64,000 bases of DNA from Paucibacter sp. DJ2R-2 (GTDB taxonomy: Bacteria > Pseudomonadota > Gammaproteobacteria > Burkholderiales > Burkholderiaceae_C): NCBI RefSeq assembly GCF_025717675.1, contig NZ_JAJIRT010000006.1, positions 248,001 to 312,000 on the forward strand. Reading direction: 5' to 3'. The notes under the pieces are model-generated. The model had not been told where the DNA came from, ran no database searches, and worked only from the letters and a program-made list of their open reading frames with translations. The number at the start of each line of letters is the position of its first letter. Position 1 is the first letter of the stretch. Both the position numbers and the translations under genes were made by a program. This document shows, piece by piece, positions 34,635 through 43,588 of this stretch.

Positions 34635-35950
34635 CACCAGCACAGCCCCTGCACCCGAGCCTTGAAGTCCGCCTTGTTGGGCAGGTTCACCAGGTCCAGC
34701 AGGTCCTGGTCCGCACGAGCCAGCCCGGCCACCTGCGCCGCGATCTCCGCGCCCGACAGGCCCATCACCAGCACCTCGCTGTCCTGCACCACCTCGGCCA
34801 GATCGCCCTTGAGCATCTCGCCGATGTGCGGCAGGTGCTTCTGCACAAAGCTGCGGTTCGCGCCCAGCAGGCTGGCCAGATGCACCTCGGGGTCATAAAT
34901 CGACAGCTGCATGCCCTTGCCGATCAGCTGCTCGGCCAAGGTCACCAGCGGGCTTTCGCGCAGATCGTCCGTGCCGGTCTTGAAGGACAGGCCGATGAAG
35001 CCAATCTTGCGCTTGCCCAGGGCCAGCAGCTTGTCCAGCGCTTGGTCCAGGTGCTGGCGGTTGGAGGCCAGGATGCCCGAGAGCATGGGCAGTTCCAGAT
35101 CGTGCGTCTTGGCCAGATAGGTCGTCGCGCGCAAATCCTTGGGCAGGCAGGAGCCGCCGAAGGCGAAGCCCGGCTTCAGATAGGCCTTGGAGATGTTGAG
35201 CTGCGTGTCCTGGCAGACCAGGTCCATCACTTCGAAGGCGTCCACACCCAAAGCGCCGCACAGACGCGCGGTTTCGTTGGCGAAGGTGATCTTGAGCGCG
35301 TGGAAGTTGTTGCAGCAGTACTTCATCATCTCGGCCGCGCGCACCGAGGTTTTCAGGAACTTGCAGGGCAGATGGCCGAACAGGGCTTGCAGCCGCTCGG
35401 CCGCGTAATCGTGGTTGGCGCCCACGATGGTGAAGGGCGGCTTGTCGTAGTCGCGGATGGAGCTGCCTTCGCGCAGGAACTCGGGCTGGAAGCACAGGTG
35501 GAAGTCCACGCCGTCGCGCTTGCCCGAGGCGCGCTCGATGATGGGGCGCAGCACGTCTTCCACCGTGCCCGGCACCAGGGTAGAGCGGAACACCACCACA
35601 TGCGGCTCGCTCTTTTGCTTGAGCGCTTCACCGATCTGTTCGGCCAGGCGCAGCACCGCGCCCTGGTCCTGGCTGCCGTTGGCCGCCGAGGGCGTGCCCA
35701 CGCAGACCAGCGAGATCTCAGTGCTCAGCACCGCTTGCACCGCGTCCGTCGTCACGCTGACATGGCCGCTGGCCGCGACTTGCGCCATCAGCTCCACCAT
35801 GCCCTCCTCGACCACCGGCGTCTTGCCGTTCTTGATCAGGTCCAGCTTGGCCGGCTCGATGTCCACGCCCACCACATCATGGCCGTCTCGCGACAAACAG
35901 GCCAGCGACACCGCGCCCACATAGCCCAATCCGAATATGCTGATCTTCAT
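34634..35950 (-). CDS. UDP-glucose/GDP-mannose-type 6-dehydrogenase, copy 2
   Basis: Encodes the same 438-residue protein as the gene at 27142-28458. The start is the ATG at 35950, overlapping the stop of the glycosyltransferase gene (ATGA), and its own stop overlaps the exosortase start. The frame is open further upstream, but that stretch belongs to the glycosyltransferase gene. The copy sits in a more integrated position (overlap on both sides) than copy 1, which has a long gap upstream. Copy 2 therefore looks like the original. Both copies remain fully coding. Confidence 0.93.
   Translation of the reverse strand: MKISIFGLGYVGAVSLACLSRDGHDVVGVDIEPAKLDLIKNGKTPVVEEGMVELMAQVAASGHVSVTTDAVQAVLSTEISLVCVGTPSAANGSQDQGAVLRLAEQIGEALKQKSEPHVVVFRSTLVPGTVEDVLRPIIERASGKRDGVDFHLCFQPEFLREGSSIRDYDKPPFTIVGANHDYAAERLQALFGHLPCKFLKTSVRAAEMMKYCCNNFHALKITFANETARLCGALGVDAFEVMDLVCQDTQLNISKAYLKPGFAFGGSCLPKDLRATTYLAKTHDLELPMLSGILASNRQHLDQALDKLLALGKRKIGFIGLSFKTGTDDLRESPLVTLAEQLIGKGMQLSIYDPEVHLASLLGANRSFVQKHLPHIGEMLKGDLAEVVQDSEVLVMGLSGAEIAAQVAGLARADQDLLDLVNLPNKADFKARVQGLCW
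34635..35950. repeat. 1316-bp direct repeat, copy 2
   Basis: Second copy of the gene-length repeat found at 27143-28458. The two copies leave the 6.2 kb between them (amidotransferase, glycosyltransferase, TviB-like and exosortase genes) open to loss or amplification by homologous recombination. Confidence 0.92.
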
Positions 35951-37170
35951 GACTTCACTGCCTGCTTCTTTGATGATGTGGATGCCGAGGCCAGAACCTG
36001 GGCAATGATCTTGTCCAGGCGCTCCATGGAGCGCGGCCAGGCATGGTGGCTGAGCATGCGCGCCCGGCCGGCGCTGGACAGCCGCTCCCGCTCGGCGGGG
36101 TTCTCGACGATACGCAGCACCGCATCGGCACATTGCTGCGGCGTGTCGGCGACCAACAAATGGGTCTCGGCCTCCGCGTCGACGCCGCCTGCGGCAATGC
36201 TGCTGGTCACCACCGGCACGCCCATGGCCATGGCTTCGAGAATCTTGTTCTGCGTGCCGCGAGCAATCGCCAGCGGGGCCACCATCAAGGCCGATTTGCG
36301 CACATAGGGCTGCACATGCGGCACCGAGCCAGTCACGGTAACGCCGTCGATCTCACCGAGCTTGCGCATGGCGGGAGAGGGATCGGCGCCGACGATGGTC
36401 AGCTTCATCTGCGGGCGACGCGCCTTGATCAAGGGCCAGGTTTCCGCACAGAAACGCGACATGCATTCCTGGTTGGGGTAGTAGTCCATGCGGCCGATGA
36501 AGCTGATGGTGTCGAGGTCGTAGTCCGTGCCATCGGGGCTGAAGTAATTGGCATCAACACCGTTGGGGAACCAGTCGGTCGCCGCGCCCGTGCCGTAGTC
36601 GTTGAGCGTTTGCCACTCAGCGCGTGTGGTGGCGGTGCAGAGGTCAAAGCGGCGGGCCAGGCGCTTTTCGGCCGCCAGCATCTTGTAGCCCTCAAGCCGA
36701 TAACCCAGCGACAAAGGAAAAGGCTTGGCGTCCGCGTATTCCAGCCACTTCTGCGAGTCCATATCGCCGAAGTCCAGGATCTTGGGAATGCCCTGCACAT
36801 GCTCAACGTACTGCGCGACCGAGGAGCAGTGGACAAAGATCAGATCGAACTTCTGCGTGGCCAGCAGGTGGTCAATCTTGTGGCGAAGTTCGGCGGAGTA
36901 GAAAAAGCCCATCGACGAGGGCGTGGTCAAGGGCAGACGCGCCACCATGCGCAAGGCCTGCACGGGATTGTGCACGCGCGCCATGTGGAAGGCCTTGCAA
37001 TGCGGCGCAATGCCCTGCCCTTCCACGCCTTCGTCTTCGGCTCGCACCAGCGAGCAGACGGTGACCTCATGCCCTGCCGCCGTCAGGTGGCGGATCATAT
37101 TGAAGGGCCTGATCTTGCCTCCACGCTTGGGCGGGAAGGGAAAGCGATGGCAGACGTAGAGGATGTTCAT
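35947..37170 (-). CDS. XrtA/PEP-CTERM-associated glycosyltransferase (stp1 type)
   Basis: 407-residue GT4 glycosyltransferase of the 'PEP-CTERM/XrtA system, stp1' type. It opens with MNILYVCHRFPFPPKRGGK, a hallmark of that group, and its donor-binding half has GRMDYYPNQ and NKILEAMAMGVPVV. It likely acts before or with the stp2 and stp3 enzymes in building the repeat unit. The start is the ATG at 37170, 25 bp after the amidotransferase gene; the stop overlaps the dehydrogenase copy 2 start by 4 bp. Confidence 0.9.
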   Translation of the reverse strand: MNILYVCHRFPFPPKRGGKIRPFNMIRHLTAAGHEVTVCSLVRAEDEGVEGQGIAPHCKAFHMARVHNPVQALRMVARLPLTTPSSMGFFYSAELRHKIDHLLATQKFDLIFVHCSSVAQYVEHVQGIPKILDFGDMDSQKWLEYADAKPFPLSLGYRLEGYKMLAAEKRLARRFDLCTATTRAEWQTLNDYGTGAATDWFPNGVDANYFSPDGTDYDLDTISFIGRMDYYPNQECMSRFCAETWPLIKARRPQMKLTIVGADPSPAMRKLGEIDGVTVTGSVPHVQPYVRKSALMVAPLAIARGTQNKILEAMAMGVPVVTSSIAAGGVDAEAETHLLVADTPQQCADAVLRIVENPAERERLSSAGRARMLSHHAWPRSMERLDKIIAQVLASASTSSKKQAVKS

Positions 37171-37195
37171 GCGGGCAGATGGAGGAGCGGGGGCG

Positions 37196-39124
37196 TCAAG
37201 CGCGGGGCAGGTAGGACTTCAGCTCCAGCGCCACATCGGCGGGGCTGCGACCGTCCAGATAGACCCGGCTCCAGATTTCAAGGTTCATCAAAGACAGCAG
37301 CGCATCGGTGCCGTCCATGCGGTTGGCTTCATGGTCGGCGATCAGGCCTGACACGACGGCCGGAACGAACAGGCCCCGTGCCTTCACCACCTCAGGCGCC
37401 AGCAGGCGGCGCAAAAGCGGCGCCAGCTCCTTCTTGAGCCAGGCACCCATGGGCGTGCCGAAGCCGCGCTTCTTGCGGTTCAAGATGTCGTCGGGCAGCA
37501 CATCGGCCAGGGCCGACTTCAGCACATGCTTGAGGCGGCCACCACGAATCTTGATGTCCGAAGGCATGGACGCCGCCAGCTCCAGCAACTCGTGATCGAG
37601 CAGGGGCACACGGCACTCGAGCGACACGGCCATGCTCATCTTGTCGGTCAGCAGCAACAGATCGTCAGGCAGCTGGGTTTCGGCGTCCACGGCCAGCATG
37701 CGGTTGAGCTCGTCCTCATGGCCGGCGCCGGCAAAGGCAGCGGCCAGCGGATCTTGCCCGCCCGCGCCGTCCACCAGCAAACGGCCGACCAGATCCTGGC
37801 CGAGCACTTGCAGATAGCTCTGGTAGCGCGCATCGGCGCCCATGCCGGCGCTGGCCACAAAACCCTTGGCCAAGCGCAAAGTATTGAGCAGACCCGAGTG
37901 ACGATCGGCGGGCAGGCGGCCCGCCGCAAAGCCGATGGCCGATTGCAGCCAGCTCGGCAGCGCCTGGAAACGGCGTGCGTAATGGCCGCCCAGATAACGG
38001 CGGTAGCCGCCGAAGAGCTCGTCGCCACCGACACCCGAAAGGATCACCTTCACGTCCTGGCGCGCGAACTGCGAGACCAGGTAGGTGGTGATGAAGGCCG
38101 TGTCGGCCAGCGGCTCGTCCATATGCCAAAGCAGCTGCGGCAAGAGGCCCACCACATCGGGCTTGACGACGATTTCCTTGTGCTGGGTCTTGAACAGCTC
38201 GGAGACTTGCCGCGCATACGGCAGTTCGTTGTAAAGGGCTTCCGCCTCACCACCTTCGAAACCGATGGCATAGGTTCGGATCGGCTCGTTCGACTCACGG
38301 GCCATATAGGCCACGACCGCGCTGGAGTCGACGCCGCCAGAGAGGAAAGCACCGATCGGCACATCACTGACCATCTGCATGCGCACGGCCCGCTGCAGGC
38401 TTTCGCGCGAGCGCTCGATCCACTCGGCTTCACTCCAGTCTCGGCGGATCTGCGGCGAGATGCGCCAGTAACGCCACTCCTTGACCTGACCGCCCTCCAC
38501 CGCCAACAACGTCGCCGGTGGCAGCTTGCGAATGCCCTTGAACATGCTGCCCGGCGCGGCCACATAGCCCAGCTGCAGGTAGCTGGAGAGCACGCGGGTG
38601 TCCAGCTCTGCCCGGGCGCCCGGCAGAGCCAGCAAGGCCTTGGCTTCCGTGGCAAAAGCCAGGCGCTGGCCGTCCTGCATCACATACAGCGGCTTGACGC
38701 CGATGCGGTCACGGCCGATCAACAGGCGGCGGCGGCGCGCATCCCAGAGCGCGAAGTCGAACATGCCGTTGAGGCGGTGGACGAAGTCGTCACCCTCGGC
38801 GTCGTACAGATGCAGCAGCACCTCGCTGTCCGAGCCGGTCTTGAATTGAAAACCCTTGGCTTGCAGCTCAGCACGCAGCTCGCGGTAGTTGTAGATCTCG
38901 CCATTGCAGACCAGCCAGAGGCTGCCGTCCTGGTTGGACAGGGGCTGGTGGCCGCCGGCCAGGTCGATGATGGACAGTCGCCGCATGGCGATGCCGCAAG
39001 CACCGTCGATGTGCTGGCCTTCATCGTCGGGGCCGCGATGCTGGGTGATGTCGCCCATCAAGCTCAGATGGGCCGATTCGACCGGGGCGCCGTCAAGACG
39101 CAGGATGCCGTGGATGCCGCACAT
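37196..39124 (-). CDS. asparagine-synthase-family amidotransferase (second copy)
   Basis: 642 residues from the ATG at 39124 (MCGIHG); the frame extends to 39277, but the N-terminal Met-Cys decides the start. Cys2 is the glutaminase nucleophile, RGPDDEG and NGEIYNY are present, and the PP-loop SGGVDSS is at 262-268. It is about the same length as the XrtA amidotransferase at 28.6 kb but differs in sequence, so it probably aminates another substrate. It is the first gene after the stp3 glycosyltransferase, with 14 bp between them. Confidence 0.88.
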   Translation of the reverse strand: MCGIHGILRLDGAPVESAHLSLMGDITQHRGPDDEGQHIDGACGIAMRRLSIIDLAGGHQPLSNQDGSLWLVCNGEIYNYRELRAELQAKGFQFKTGSDSEVLLHLYDAEGDDFVHRLNGMFDFALWDARRRRLLIGRDRIGVKPLYVMQDGQRLAFATEAKALLALPGARAELDTRVLSSYLQLGYVAAPGSMFKGIRKLPPATLLAVEGGQVKEWRYWRISPQIRRDWSEAEWIERSRESLQRAVRMQMVSDVPIGAFLSGGVDSSAVVAYMARESNEPIRTYAIGFEGGEAEALYNELPYARQVSELFKTQHKEIVVKPDVVGLLPQLLWHMDEPLADTAFITTYLVSQFARQDVKVILSGVGGDELFGGYRRYLGGHYARRFQALPSWLQSAIGFAAGRLPADRHSGLLNTLRLAKGFVASAGMGADARYQSYLQVLGQDLVGRLLVDGAGGQDPLAAAFAGAGHEDELNRMLAVDAETQLPDDLLLLTDKMSMAVSLECRVPLLDHELLELAASMPSDIKIRGGRLKHVLKSALADVLPDDILNRKKRGFGTPMGAWLKKELAPLLRRLLAPEVVKARGLFVPAVVSGLIADHEANRMDGTDALLSLMNLEIWSRVYLDGRSPADVALELKSYLPRA

Positions 39125-39138
39125 AGCTGGGTCGGGCC

Positions 39139-40359
39139 TCAGGAAGAAACAACAGGGAAGGTACGGCCGTAGCGGCCCAAGGCGCGCCGGTAGACCTCTT
39201 CGTAGCGGGCCACGCTGCGGGCCCAGGTGCGCTCGGCTTCCACGAAATGGCGGGCCTGCGCGGCGATGCGCGGCCATTGCTCGCGCTGAGCCAGCAGCTG
39301 TTCGATGGCAGCGGCCAGAGCGCCCACATCGCCGGCCTTGAAGAGATGGCCGGTCTCGCCGTGGCGCACCAGCTCATGGTGGCCGCCGACATCGGAGGCC
39401 ACAAACATGCGCCCTTGGGCCATGGCTTCCAGGGGCTTGAGCGGAGTGACCAGCTCGGTCAAGCGAATCGGCAGGCGCGGATAGGCCAGCACATCGATCA
39501 GCTCGTAGTAACGCTGCACCTCAGCGTGCGGCACCCGCCCGGTGAAAATCACCTGCTGCTGCAGACCCAGGCGTTCCACCTGCGCCTTGAGCGCCGCCTC
39601 CTGCGGGCCACCGCCGACCAGCAGCACGCGAAGCTGCGGCAGCGAGGGCAAGAGGCGGGCCGCGGCATCCAGCAGCAGGTGCAGGCCTTCGTAGCCGTAG
39701 AAGGAACCGGCAAAGCCGAGCACGACGGCGCCGTCCAGGCCCAGCTTGGTGCGCAGCACCGGGTCCGGACTGACGCCGAACTGGAAGGCCTGGGCATCGA
39801 CCGCATTCGGGATCACGGTGATGCGATCCGCCGGCACACCACGCGACATGATGTCGCCACGCAGGCCTTCGCAAATGGTGGTGATCTGATCGGCGCGCTT
39901 GAGCGCAAAGCTTTCCAGCGCCCGCGAGACGCGATAGCGCAAGCTACCTTCGGTGGTGGTGCCGTGGTCCACGGCCGCATCCTCCCAAGACGCGCGCATC
40001 TCGTAGACCACCGGCAAACGCAGCTGACGCCCGACCCAGAGGCTGGGCAAGGCATTGAGCACCGGCGAATGGGCGTGGATGATGTCAGGGCGCTCGATGG
40101 CGACGACTTCGCGGATGCGCGCGGCCGTCAGCTGCATTTGGCGGATCAGGCCATCGGCCGCGGTGCTGGGCGTGCGATGGAACTGCCAGCCCGAGGCTTC
40201 CTCAATCAGGCCCTCGCCCGGGCCCTGCTTGGGGCTGGTCAGGTGGGACGTGATCCAACCGCGCGCGCGCTGCTCGCGCAGGATGGAGGCGGTGCGAAAG
40301 CTGTAGCCGCTGTGCAGCGGCAAGGAGTGGTCGAGGATGTGGAGAACGCGCAAGCTCAT
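39139..40359 (-). CDS. exosortase A-associated glycosyltransferase (stp3, Daro_2409 type)
   Basis: 406 residues from the ATG at 40359 (MSLRVLHILD); the frame opens at 40452, but the added 31 residues look non-homologous and overlap the gap. Typical of the exosortase A-associated GT4 group: HILDHSLPLHSGYSFRT at the N-terminus, YEMRASWEDAAVDHG in the middle and LTELVTPLKPLEAMAQGRM in the donor site. It lies 89 bp downstream of the FemAB-like gene. Three glycosyltransferases (stp1, stp2, stp3) plus the fusion GT give at least four sugar-transfer steps in the locus. Confidence 0.9.
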   Translation of the reverse strand: MSLRVLHILDHSLPLHSGYSFRTASILREQRARGWITSHLTSPKQGPGEGLIEEASGWQFHRTPSTAADGLIRQMQLTAARIREVVAIERPDIIHAHSPVLNALPSLWVGRQLRLPVVYEMRASWEDAAVDHGTTTEGSLRYRVSRALESFALKRADQITTICEGLRGDIMSRGVPADRITVIPNAVDAQAFQFGVSPDPVLRTKLGLDGAVVLGFAGSFYGYEGLHLLLDAAARLLPSLPQLRVLLVGGGPQEAALKAQVERLGLQQQVIFTGRVPHAEVQRYYELIDVLAYPRLPIRLTELVTPLKPLEAMAQGRMFVASDVGGHHELVRHGETGHLFKAGDVGALAAAIEQLLAQREQWPRIAAQARHFVEAERTWARSVARYEEVYRRALGRYGRTFPVVSS

Positions 40360-40448
40360 AGCGGCTGGACGCGCAGGCACGCGCGAGAGATCAAAGTCAG
40401 TAGGCGGCTTCGTGAGACAACAAAGCGTAGGTTCGCGACAGCCATAGC

Positions 40449-41492
40449 TCAACCCAGATTACGCACGATGAAGGGCCCCAGCCAGTTAACAAGGCCCAGG
40501 GGCAAACGCCGCCAAGTCTTGATCAGGAGCTGGTACTTCGCATTGCTCGGATTGTTCTGCGGCACGGCATCGCGCTTGTAGAGGCAGTACTCGTAATGCA
40601 GCGGTGTCGGCTCGAAGCCCCAGTTTTTCTTGAAGGCGTAGGAACCGGTGCCCTGCTTGCTGCGGCCGTAGTCGAAGACCTTGAGGCCACGCCCGCAGGC
40701 ACGACGCATCAGCTCCCAGTACTTGAAGTCGTTGCCCGCCAGATCGCGCGCAGCCTCGTCGTCGCCGGCGTAGTAGGGCAAGACCTCGTCGCGGAAATAG
40801 AAACTCAGCACCGAGCTGAGCGGCTTGCCCTGGGCATCGGTCACGGTCAGCACCTCGGCATCGGCACCGAATTCGTCCAGCAAGGCCGCGAAGTAGCGCT
40901 TGGGCATGGCCGGCGTGCCATGGCGATGGGTGTTGTCGGCGTAGAGCGCGAAGAAGCGGTCGACATTCGGGTCGATATGCGAGACCAGATTGTTCTTGAT
41001 GCCTTTGCGAACGCTGGCCCGCGCCTTGCGCGGGATGGCCAGCATATTGGCCTCTTCTTCGGGCAGGATCTCCTTGCGGAAGGTCACATACAAATCCTGC
41101 TTGGGCCAGTCGGCGTGACGAGGCTCGATATTGCGGAACTCGAGATGCTCGACACCCAGGCGCTGTGCGATGGCTTGCGCCTCCTGCTCCAGGGCGGCGG
41201 CAGCCTCTTCGTTCAACACCGCCACGCCGCCATAAACGACGAAAGGCAAGGCCACCAGCGAGTGGCCGAACAGCATGCTCTTGACCTGAGCCAGGGGCAG
41301 CACGCCCTCGATCTGGCCATCACGCTCGGCGTAGAGAAAGAAACCCTGGTGCTTGAACACCTGCTCGACCATGCGCAGCCAGCCGGCGCGGTGGAAGAAG
41401 GTCGCTTGCGGGCAGGCCAGGACGAATTCGTCCCAACGGCGGGCAAGCGCGGCGTCTTGCGCCGTCAGGCGCTTGATCTGGAACGCAGCCAT
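40449..41492 (-). CDS. FemAB-family XrtA/PEP-CTERM-associated protein
   Basis: 347-residue GNAT/FemAB-like acyltransferase-type protein. Segments typical of this XrtA-associated group are FHRAGWLRMVEQVFKHQGF near the N-terminus, PRKARASVRKGIKNN in the middle and a C-terminal FDYGRSKQGTGSYAFKKNWG. Related enzymes transfer aminoacyl groups from tRNA; here a transfer to the polysaccharide is plausible. The start is 3 bp after the stop of the deacetylase gene region, so they are one transcript. The paralog-like tandem protein at 7.9-10.1 kb has two similar domains. Confidence 0.88.
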   Translation of the reverse strand: MAAFQIKRLTAQDAALARRWDEFVLACPQATFFHRAGWLRMVEQVFKHQGFFLYAERDGQIEGVLPLAQVKSMLFGHSLVALPFVVYGGVAVLNEEAAAALEQEAQAIAQRLGVEHLEFRNIEPRHADWPKQDLYVTFRKEILPEEEANMLAIPRKARASVRKGIKNNLVSHIDPNVDRFFALYADNTHRHGTPAMPKRYFAALLDEFGADAEVLTVTDAQGKPLSSVLSFYFRDEVLPYYAGDDEAARDLAGNDFKYWELMRRACGRGLKVFDYGRSKQGTGSYAFKKNWGFEPTPLHYEYCLYKRDAVPQNNPSNAKYQLLIKTWRRLPLGLVNWLGPFIVRNLG

Positions 41493-41495
41493 GGC

Positions 41496-42374
41496 TCAGG
41501 CGGCGACCGCGCTGGTGGCCAGCGCCGCGGTACGTCGACCCAGGAAAATCTCATCCATGCGGCCCCAGGCAAAGTCCTGCAGCAGGCGGCCAATGCGGTC
41601 GTGGGTGCGCGCAATATTGACGTAGTGGCGGAAGCGCGACTTGCTGTCGATGCCGGCGACACGCGGCTGATCGACATCGATCTCCCAGGGGTGGAAATAG
41701 AACACGGCCGACTGTTGATCCTGGGCATTGACCTGGCGAATCAACCAACGCGACACCGGATAGGGCAGCAGGCGGAAGTAGCCGCCGCCGCTGGAGGGCA
41801 GATTCTTGTTCATCACCCGCAGGGTCGTGACCGGCACTTCCAGCAGACCCTCGCGCACCGGGTAGGCGAAGCGCGGTGAATCGGGCATGCCGTAATGGTC
41901 GTGCTGGATCGGGTAGACGCTGGAGCTGTATTGGTAGCCGGCCTCGCGCAAGGTGTCGAAGGCCCAGAGATTGCTCTTGCCGATCGAGAAACTCGGCGCC
42001 CGGTAGCCAATCACCTCATGGCCGCCCAAATCTTCCAGCAGCTTCTTGGCGCGGACGATGTCTTGCATGAAAGCCTGCGGGCTCAAATCGCTGGCGCGCT
42101 CGTGGCCATAACCATGGCTGGCGAGTTCGTGACCCGCCGCCACGATATCGCGCACCACCTGCGGATAGCGCTCGGCGATCCAACCCAGGGTGAAGAACGT
42201 GGCCTTGGTTTGATGCTGGGCAAACAGGGCCAGGATGCGCTCAATATTGCGCTCCACCCGGCACTCGCAGCCTTCCCAATCGCCACGCGCAATATAGGGC
42301 GCGAAGGCCGAGACCTGGAAGTAATCTTCCACATCCACGGTCATCGCATTCCGTATGGCTTTTTGTTCAGACAT
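41496..42374 (-). CDS. XrtA-system polysaccharide deacetylase (with DUF3473 tail)
   Basis: 292 residues from the ATG at 42374 (MSEQKA); a GTG at 42392 is possible. The N-terminal AMTVDVEDYFQVSAF motif carries the catalytic Asp and is diagnostic of the PEP-CTERM deacetylase group; ELASHGYGHERASDL holds the metal-binding His residues. The C-terminal FYFHPWEIDVDQP and RIGRLLQDF segments belong to DUF3473. It deacetylates amino sugars in the EPS. The 137 bp between it and the ATPase gene (42375-42511) hold no gene that I can see. Confidence 0.92.
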   Translation of the reverse strand: MSEQKAIRNAMTVDVEDYFQVSAFAPYIARGDWEGCECRVERNIERILALFAQHQTKATFFTLGWIAERYPQVVRDIVAAGHELASHGYGHERASDLSPQAFMQDIVRAKKLLEDLGGHEVIGYRAPSFSIGKSNLWAFDTLREAGYQYSSSVYPIQHDHYGMPDSPRFAYPVREGLLEVPVTTLRVMNKNLPSSGGGYFRLLPYPVSRWLIRQVNAQDQQSAVFYFHPWEIDVDQPRVAGIDSKSRFRHYVNIARTHDRIGRLLQDFAWGRMDEIFLGRRTAALATSAVAA

Positions 42375-42511
42375 GAGACTATGCGCACCCACTCTTGTTG
42401 GCTTTTAAAAATCTTCGGACACTGCACACCGATATCGGCCGAGAACCCCGGGTTCTGCCCTGCCCGTGCGACGCCCCTGTGACAGAGTGCGCAAACCGGG
42501 CAAAACCAAGC

Positions 42512-43585
42512 TCAATGGGTCCGGACCGCTTCCACCAGCTTCTGCAGCAAGCTCAGGGTTTGCAAATTGATGCGTTCCAGTCGCTGCAGGCCGTTTTCCA
42601 GGCGCTGCAAGCGCTCTGCAAAATGGCCCTGGCTGAGGTTCGACAGCTCTTCACTCAAACCGCTGACCTGGTCGGCATTCAGTTTGACGCGCGAGAAATC
42701 GATGGGCTGATCGGTATCCAGGAATTTACCCACACCTGTGTCCGATCCGCCACCCACCACCTGAGTGGGTGTTTGTGCTTCTTGCGCAATATCCTTGAGC
42801 ACATCATGGAGTTCATGCAGGGTCAAATTGACCTTGTTGCCCATGAAACCCAGCAGCAACAAACGATCGCACAGGGAATTGATACGGCGCGGAATGCCCT
42901 GGCTGGTTTTGTAAATCAGCGGAAATACATCGGCATCGAAGGTCGGCTTGCCGGTGCTGCCGGCGCATTTCAGGCGGTGCTCGATATAAGCCTTGGTTTC
43001 GTCTTCATCCAAGGGCCCGATATGGCAGGTAGCCGCCACACGCTGACGGAACTGCTCCATCTCGGGACGCTGCAGGATGCCGCGGAACTCGGGTTGACCG
43101 ACGAGAAAGGTCTGCAGCAAAGACTGGTTGCCGAACTGGAAATTCGACAGCATGCGCAGCTCTTCCACGGCCCGAGCCGAGAGGTTCTGCGCCTCGTCCA
43201 CGATCAGCAGGCAGCGCTTGCCCTGGGTGGTTTGGCTGACGAAAAACGCCTCCAGCGTCATCAAGACCTCGGACTTGGGCAAGTCCTTCAAACGCACGCC
43301 AAATGCCGAGCCAACCATGCGCAAGGTATCTTCCGCATCAAGCTGGGTAGTGACCAAATTGCCGATCACCACATTGCTGCGGTTCAGGCTGTCCAGCAAG
43401 CCGCGCAACAGTGTGGTTTTGCCGGCCCCGATTTCACCCGTGATGACGATGAAGCCGTCGTTGCGCAAGACTCCATAGTCCAGGTATGCCTTGGCGCGCC
43501 GATGCTGCTTGCTACCAAAGTAGAAATTGGGGTCAGGGCTGAGCTGGAACGGCTTGCTGCTCAATCCGTAGAAGGATTCGTACAT
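42512..43585 (-). CDS. XrtA-associated AAA ATPase (ExeA-like)
   Basis: 357 residues. The N-terminal YESFYGLSSKPFQLSPDPNF motif and ATPase core are typical of the exosortase-associated ATPase; Walker A is GEIGAGKT (50-57) and Walker B is CLLIVDEAQ (125-133). A sensor-type IPRRINSLCDRLLLLGF segment follows. The C-terminal third is predicted coiled coil (EELSNLSQGHFAERLQRLE). It likely powers assembly of the secretion complex; it lies 3 bp after the barrel protein gene and is co-transcribed with it. Confidence 0.9.
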   Translation of the reverse strand: MYESFYGLSSKPFQLSPDPNFYFGSKQHRRAKAYLDYGVLRNDGFIVITGEIGAGKTTLLRGLLDSLNRSNVVIGNLVTTQLDAEDTLRMVGSAFGVRLKDLPKSEVLMTLEAFFVSQTTQGKRCLLIVDEAQNLSARAVEELRMLSNFQFGNQSLLQTFLVGQPEFRGILQRPEMEQFRQRVAATCHIGPLDEDETKAYIEHRLKCAGSTGKPTFDADVFPLIYKTSQGIPRRINSLCDRLLLLGFMGNKVNLTLHELHDVLKDIAQEAQTPTQVVGGGSDTGVGKFLDTDQPIDFSRVKLNADQVSGLSEELSNLSQGHFAERLQRLENGLQRLERINLQTLSLLQKLVEAVRTH

Positions 43586-43588
43586 GGC

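Noticed and set aside
34592-36307. A 571-codon plus-strand frame over the second dehydrogenase copy
   Set aside because: Its translation recurs over the first copy because the DNA is duplicated, which is not independent support; it is antisense to a complete enzyme.
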